Source of the DNA: UBA4744 sp963707435
GTDB lineage: Bacteria > Actinomycetota > Acidimicrobiia > Spongiisociales > UBA4744
NCBI GenBank assembly: GCA_963707435.1
Contig: CAVPPF010000002.1
Location: forward strand, 186,001 to 250,000
Direction of reading: 5' to 3'
Length of the DNA stretch: 64,000 nt
In this document: one piece after another, positions 61,151 to 64,000 of the stretch
Numbering within the stretch: the stretch's first letter is position 1
How the letters are laid out: each line of letters starts with the position of its first letter
The notes under the pieces: model-generated
The model's database searches: none
Told to the model about the DNA's origin: nothing
What the model saw: only the letters and a program-made list of their open reading frames with translations
Position numbers and translations under genes: made by a program

Positions 61151-62734
61151 CTACCGGGCCCACAGCGAGGTGCCGAATCCGTTACCTGAGGAGCTACTGA
61201 CCCACCAGGTCCCGCTGGAGCGGTGGAAGTTGGCGATGTCGTCTTTGCCGTCGCCGTTGAAGTCCCCAACGATCTGGCTGGTCCAGCCCGACCCGGTGGA
61301 GAAGTCGGCCCAGACATTCGTGGTGAACCTCGTTCCCGTCGAGGCGGAGACATGCCAAGTGCCATCTGAGGGCTGGTAGTTGGCGATGTCGTCTTTGCCG
61401 TCGCCGTTGAAGTCCCCGACGATCTGGCTGGTCCACCCCGTTGGTGTGGACAGCCCGGCCCAGAGGGAGGTGGTGAATCGGCTGCCGGTGGATTTGGAGA
61501 CGTACCAGCGGTCGGAGGAGGGATGGTAGTTGGCGATGTCGTCTTTGCCGTCGCCGTTGAAGTCCCCAACGATTTGGCTGGTCCAGCCTTTGGCGGTGAT
61601 GAAGTCGGCCCAGAGGCTGGTGGTGAAGCTGGTGCCGGTGGAGCGGCTGATCCACCAGGTGCCGTTGGAGGGGTGGTAGTTGGCGATGTCGTCTTTGCCG
61701 TCGCCGTTGAAGTCCCCAACGATTTGGCTGGTCCAGCCTTTGGCGGTGGAGAAGTCGGCCCAGAGGCTGGTGGTGAAGCTGGTGCCGGTGGAGCGGCTGA
61801 TCCACCAGGTGCCGTTGGAGGGGTGGTAGTTGGCGATGTCGTCTTTGCCGTCGCCGTTGAAGTCCCCAACGATTTGGCTGGTCCAGCCTTTGGCGGTGTA
61901 AAAGTCGGCCCAGACGCTGGTCGAGAAGTCGCTGCCGCTCGAGGTGCTCACCCACCAGATCCCATCCAGACTGTCAAAGGTGGCCGCATCGTCGATCCCG
62001 TCGCCCGAGAAATCCCCGTGTAAGTAGCTGCTGCCCTGATAGGGGGTGGGCTCAACCGAAACCGGGGAGGCGATGAAGGTGTCCGTATCCGACTCGAAGA
62101 GCGTCCAGCTTCGCGTTGAAGTGTCGAAGGCGAGAACATCGCTTGCTTCGTCTCCCGTGTACCGGCCCGACAACTCAACGGGTTCCACAGGTCGGGCGGC
62201 GGCAGCCTCGGCGGCCAGGAGGTGCGGGTAGGCATTGATCGGGGTGCCGCTGGGGTCGTGGAGTTCGAAGTGAAGGTGAGAACCGGTCCACTCCGCGTTT
62301 CCACTGTCCCCGACATACCCGATCAGCTGGCCTCTGTTGACGTGCACGCCGGACTCGATCCCCGGGGCGAATCCCCACCCCAGTCCATCGTCGGTGCCCG
62401 GGGTGTCGTTGTTGAGATGGATGTACCACGATGCCCAGCCATCATCGTGATTGAGGGCCATGGCGCAACAGTTGCCTCCGACCTCGTCGTGCATCCATCC
62501 GACCGTCCCGCTTGCAGCGGCCACGACCGGGATCATCTTCGCGGCCATCATGTCGATGCCTTCGTGGGAGCGATCACCCGATCGGGGGGCGCCAAATGTG
62601 TCCGAATACGAAACCGGGCCCTGGACGGGAAACGCCATCGGGTATGTCTCGATGGCCGCGACAGGTTCGGGAGCGGTCACAAAAGATGCGGACAAGAGAC
62701 CAAACGAAAGAAACAGAATTGCCAGCGCGCGCAT
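61151..62734 (-). CDS. M23-family metallopeptidase with FG-GAP repeats
   Basis: An intact 527-residue secreted endopeptidase. Signal peptide RALAILFLSFGLLSASFV is followed by the M23 (LytM) domain with the zinc motif HEGID (His57, Asp61) and HLHFELHDP, the usual HxH pair. From about residue 190 on come a degenerate and then five near-identical 50-residue repeats (GWTSQIVGDFNGDGKDDIAN), predicted to form a beta-propeller. It should cut peptide bridges of peptidoglycan. ATG 62734 is chosen because it begins the signal peptide; the open frame extends upstream into the MoeB gene. It lies 57 bases ahead of the amidase gene on the same strand and shares its repeat DNA. Confidence 0.9.
   Translation of the reverse strand: MRALAILFLSFGLLSASFVTAPEPVAAIETYPMAFPVQGPVSYSDTFGAPRSGDRSHEGIDMMAAKMIPVVAAASGTVGWMHDEVGGNCCAMALNHDDGWASWYIHLNNDTPGTDDGLGWGFAPGIESGVHVNRGQLIGYVGDSGNAEWTGSHLHFELHDPSGTPINAYPHLLAAEAAAARPVEPVELSGRYTGDEASDVLAFDTSTRSWTLFESDTDTFIASPVSVEPTPYQGSSYLHGDFSGDGIDDAATFDSLDGIWWVSTSSGSDFSTSVWADFYTAKGWTSQIVGDFNGDGKDDIANYHPSNGTWWISRSTGTSFTTSLWADFSTAKGWTSQIVGDFNGDGKDDIANYHPSNGTWWISRSTGTSFTTSLWADFITAKGWTSQIVGDFNGDGKDDIANYHPSSDRWYVSKSTGSRFTTSLWAGLSTPTGWTSQIVGDFNGDGKDDIANYQPSDGTWHVSASTGTRFTTNVWADFSTGSGWTSQIVGDFNGDGKDDIANFHRSSGTWWVSSSSGNGFGTSLWAR
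61163..61915 (-). repeat. Tandem 150-bp coding repeats in the M23 gene
   Basis: Five units with GTCGTCTTTG at 61238, 61388, 61538, 61688 and 61838, exactly 150 bases apart. Units around 61450-61915 are almost identical to those in the amidase gene at 59250-59862, including the distinctive unit with GCGGTCGGAGGAGGGATGG. Confidence 0.9.
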
Positions 62735-62741
62735 AGTGAAC

Positions 62742-63953
62742 CTATCGGCCGGGATTGGATTTATCTTGAGAATGGTCCCCGGTCCTGGCAACGGTGCCGG
62801 CCGCCCGGCAAAGCTCGTCGTACTGGACGATGCGAGGTGGACGATCCTCGTCTCCGCAGGCCTGGCAGTCCGGATCGCGATGGAACCGCAGCGTTCGAAA
62901 ATCCTGATCGAGGGCGTCATAGGTCAGCAGTTTTCCGATCAAGGAATCGCCGATGCCGAGCAGGAGTTTGATGGTCTCGGCTGCCTGAATGGAGCCGATG
63001 ATGCCCGGCACGACTCCCAGCACGCCGGCCTCGGCGCAGGACGGGGCTAGTTCCGGAGGGGGTGGTTCGGGAAACAGGCAGCGGTAGCAGGGCCCTCGAT
63101 AGGGGGAGAAGACGCTTGCCTGTCCCTCGAAGCGAAAGACCGATCCGTGAACAACCGGTACCCGCCGGTGGAGTGAGGCGTCGTTGAGGAGATAGCGCGT
63201 TGGGAAGTTGTCCGCTCCGTCCACCACGACGTCGTAGTCGCCGAGAAGCTCGAGCGCGTTCCCGGCGGTCATGCGCTCAGGGATGGCCACGACCTGCACG
63301 TCCGGGTTCAGGGCATTGAGCGTTTGACGAGCAGAATCGACCTTCGACCGGCCAACGCGGTCGACATTGTGCAGGATCTGGCGCTGCAGGTTGGTCAGGT
63401 CGACGAGGTCGGAATCGACGATGCCAAGCGTCCCGATCCCGGCGGCAGCCAGGTAAAGAGCGGCCGGCGATCCCAGCCCTCCTGCCCCTACAACCAGGAC
63501 GCGTGACTCGAGCAAGCGGCGCTGCCCCTCTTCTCCGACCTCCGGGAGCAGGAGATGACGGCTATACCGGATCCTCTGGCCGGCGGGCAGCAACACCGGG
63601 ACATGCCACCCCGCGCCGGTTCTCTTCCATCCCTCGAAGCCTTCGGCGAGCGATACCACGTTGCGATAACCGAGACGTTCGAGTGATTGGACTGCCAGCG
63701 CCGACCGTTCGCCAACAGCGCAATACAGCACGATGAAGGTGTCCGGGCCCTCGGCATGCTGCTCGATCACTCCCTCGAGGTTTCCGCGCGGCACGAGGTG
63801 CGCACCGGGTATCGCACCCTGCTCGTGCTCGTCGGGCTCGCGTACATCGATGATCACAGGCGGTGGCTCCAGGCCGGCTGCCAGATCCGCTACCGAGATC
63901 TCCCGGATCTCCGTTCTGATCTTCGCGATCCAGCCCTTGTAGTCGATGTCCAT
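62742..63953 (-). CDS. Rhodanese-MoeB/ThiF-type sulfur-carrier adenylyltransferase
   Basis: A 403-residue two-domain protein. Residues 1-115 are a rhodanese domain with the active cysteine in VLYCAVGERSALA. Residues about 125-400 are a ThiF/MoeB E1-like domain with GAGGLGSPAALYLAAAG (ATP loop), the pattern NLQRQILH, DGADNFPTRYLLND, and the zinc cysteines CYRC and CQAC. It activates the C-terminal glycine of a small sulfur-carrier protein (MoaD, ThiS or CysO type), and the rhodanese part can supply sulfur. The order rhodanese then E1 reverses that of human MOCS3. ATG 63953 is preceded by GAAGAGGG. The M23 gene follows after 7 bases. Confidence 0.9.
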   Translation of the reverse strand: MDIDYKGWIAKIRTEIREISVADLAAGLEPPPVIIDVREPDEHEQGAIPGAHLVPRGNLEGVIEQHAEGPDTFIVLYCAVGERSALAVQSLERLGYRNVVSLAEGFEGWKRTGAGWHVPVLLPAGQRIRYSRHLLLPEVGEEGQRRLLESRVLVVGAGGLGSPAALYLAAAGIGTLGIVDSDLVDLTNLQRQILHNVDRVGRSKVDSARQTLNALNPDVQVVAIPERMTAGNALELLGDYDVVVDGADNFPTRYLLNDASLHRRVPVVHGSVFRFEGQASVFSPYRGPCYRCLFPEPPPPELAPSCAEAGVLGVVPGIIGSIQAAETIKLLLGIGDSLIGKLLTYDALDQDFRTLRFHRDPDCQACGDEDRPPRIVQYDELCRAAGTVARTGDHSQDKSNPGR

Positions 63954-63981
63954 CCGGTGTGCGCCCTCTTCGGAATGAGTC

Positions 63982-63987
63982 AGCGTA
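63982..63987 (-). promoter_or_regulatory. -10 box for the rhodanese-MoeB gene
   Basis: TACGCT on the minus strand lies 28 bases before ATG 63953, with a GAAGAGGG ribosome site between. The region further upstream is outside the window. Confidence 0.35.
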
Positions 63988-64000
63988 GTGCGACCTTCGT

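Noticed and set aside
59250..61915. CRISPR-like repeat array
   Set aside because: Repeats are 150 bases, contiguous and coding, without unique spacers.
1..64000. tRNA, rRNA, riboswitch, insertion sequence or prophage genes
   Set aside because: I looked for characteristic structures, transposase or integrase motifs and terminal repeats and saw none. A covariance-model scan would be needed to exclude small RNAs.

Overview
The window is high-GC DNA with GTG and TTG starts, many 1-4 base gene overlaps, an F420-type luciferase-like oxidoreductase, a SufU/SufS/SufC set and an isobutyryl-CoA-mutase-like B12 enzyme. This points to an actinobacterium, most likely an uncultivated Acidimicrobiia-like lineage. 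That placement is inference: no rRNA or other taxonomic marker is present. I found no tRNA, rRNA, insertion sequence, prophage or CRISPR.

Region 1 (1-28.5 kb) is mostly core metabolism. It starts with the 3' end of a putative glycosyl hydrolase, a membrane protein and a family 5 uracil-DNA glycosylase. A sufD-Rieske-sufC operon follows, then a sensor kinase and fumarase, then a second Fe-S block (sufC-sufS-sufU) on the other strand, so there are two sufC paralogues and no sufB in view. Next come a luciferase-like oxidoreductase, a zinc-ribbon protein coupled to an acyl-CoA mutase, a hydrolase and a dodecin. A lipoyl block follows: dihydrolipoamide dehydrogenase, an E2 acyltransferase, a fused LipB-LipA protein and an M24 peptidase. 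A sulfate block (cysQ-like, SLC13 permease, fused sat-cysC) and transketolase close the region.

Region 2 (28.5-58.9 kb) is a surface-polysaccharide locus. It holds a UDP-GlcNAc 2-epimerase, several family 4 glycosyltransferases (one a double-domain fusion), a Wzm/Wzt-type ABC exporter, a membrane acyltransferase, a PIG-L deacetylase, a WbpD-E-B-A-like set for a diacetamido-uronic acid, more glycosyltransferases and a polyprenyl-phosphate sugar transferase. A cobalamin adenosyltransferase and a leucyl aminopeptidase sit near its end.

Region 3 is two blocks embedded in and flanking the polysaccharide locus (39.6-46.1 kb and 58.9-62.7 kb). They encode six secreted proteins carrying the same kind of 50-residue FG-GAP/VCBS (beta-propeller) repeats: SpoIID/LytB, an SGNH-like hydrolase, an L,D-transpeptidase, a repeat-only protein, a PGRP amidase and an M23 endopeptidase. 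I read this as a shared targeting or scaffold module on a set of peptidoglycan-remodelling enzymes, co-located with surface-glycan synthesis. This is the most interesting system in the window. A rhodanese-MoeB protein ends the window.

Quality warning: from about 41.0 to 60.8 kb I count about 20 single-base frame breaks in nine otherwise good genes. Every one is repaired by removing one base, and there are none in the first 40 kb. They look like sequence errors rather than decay, so those genes are given as one interrupted CDS each. A second general signal is a TAnnnT box (often TACGCT, TAGGCT) ending 6-9 bases before the start codon, which suggests frequent leaderless transcription and was used to choose several starts.
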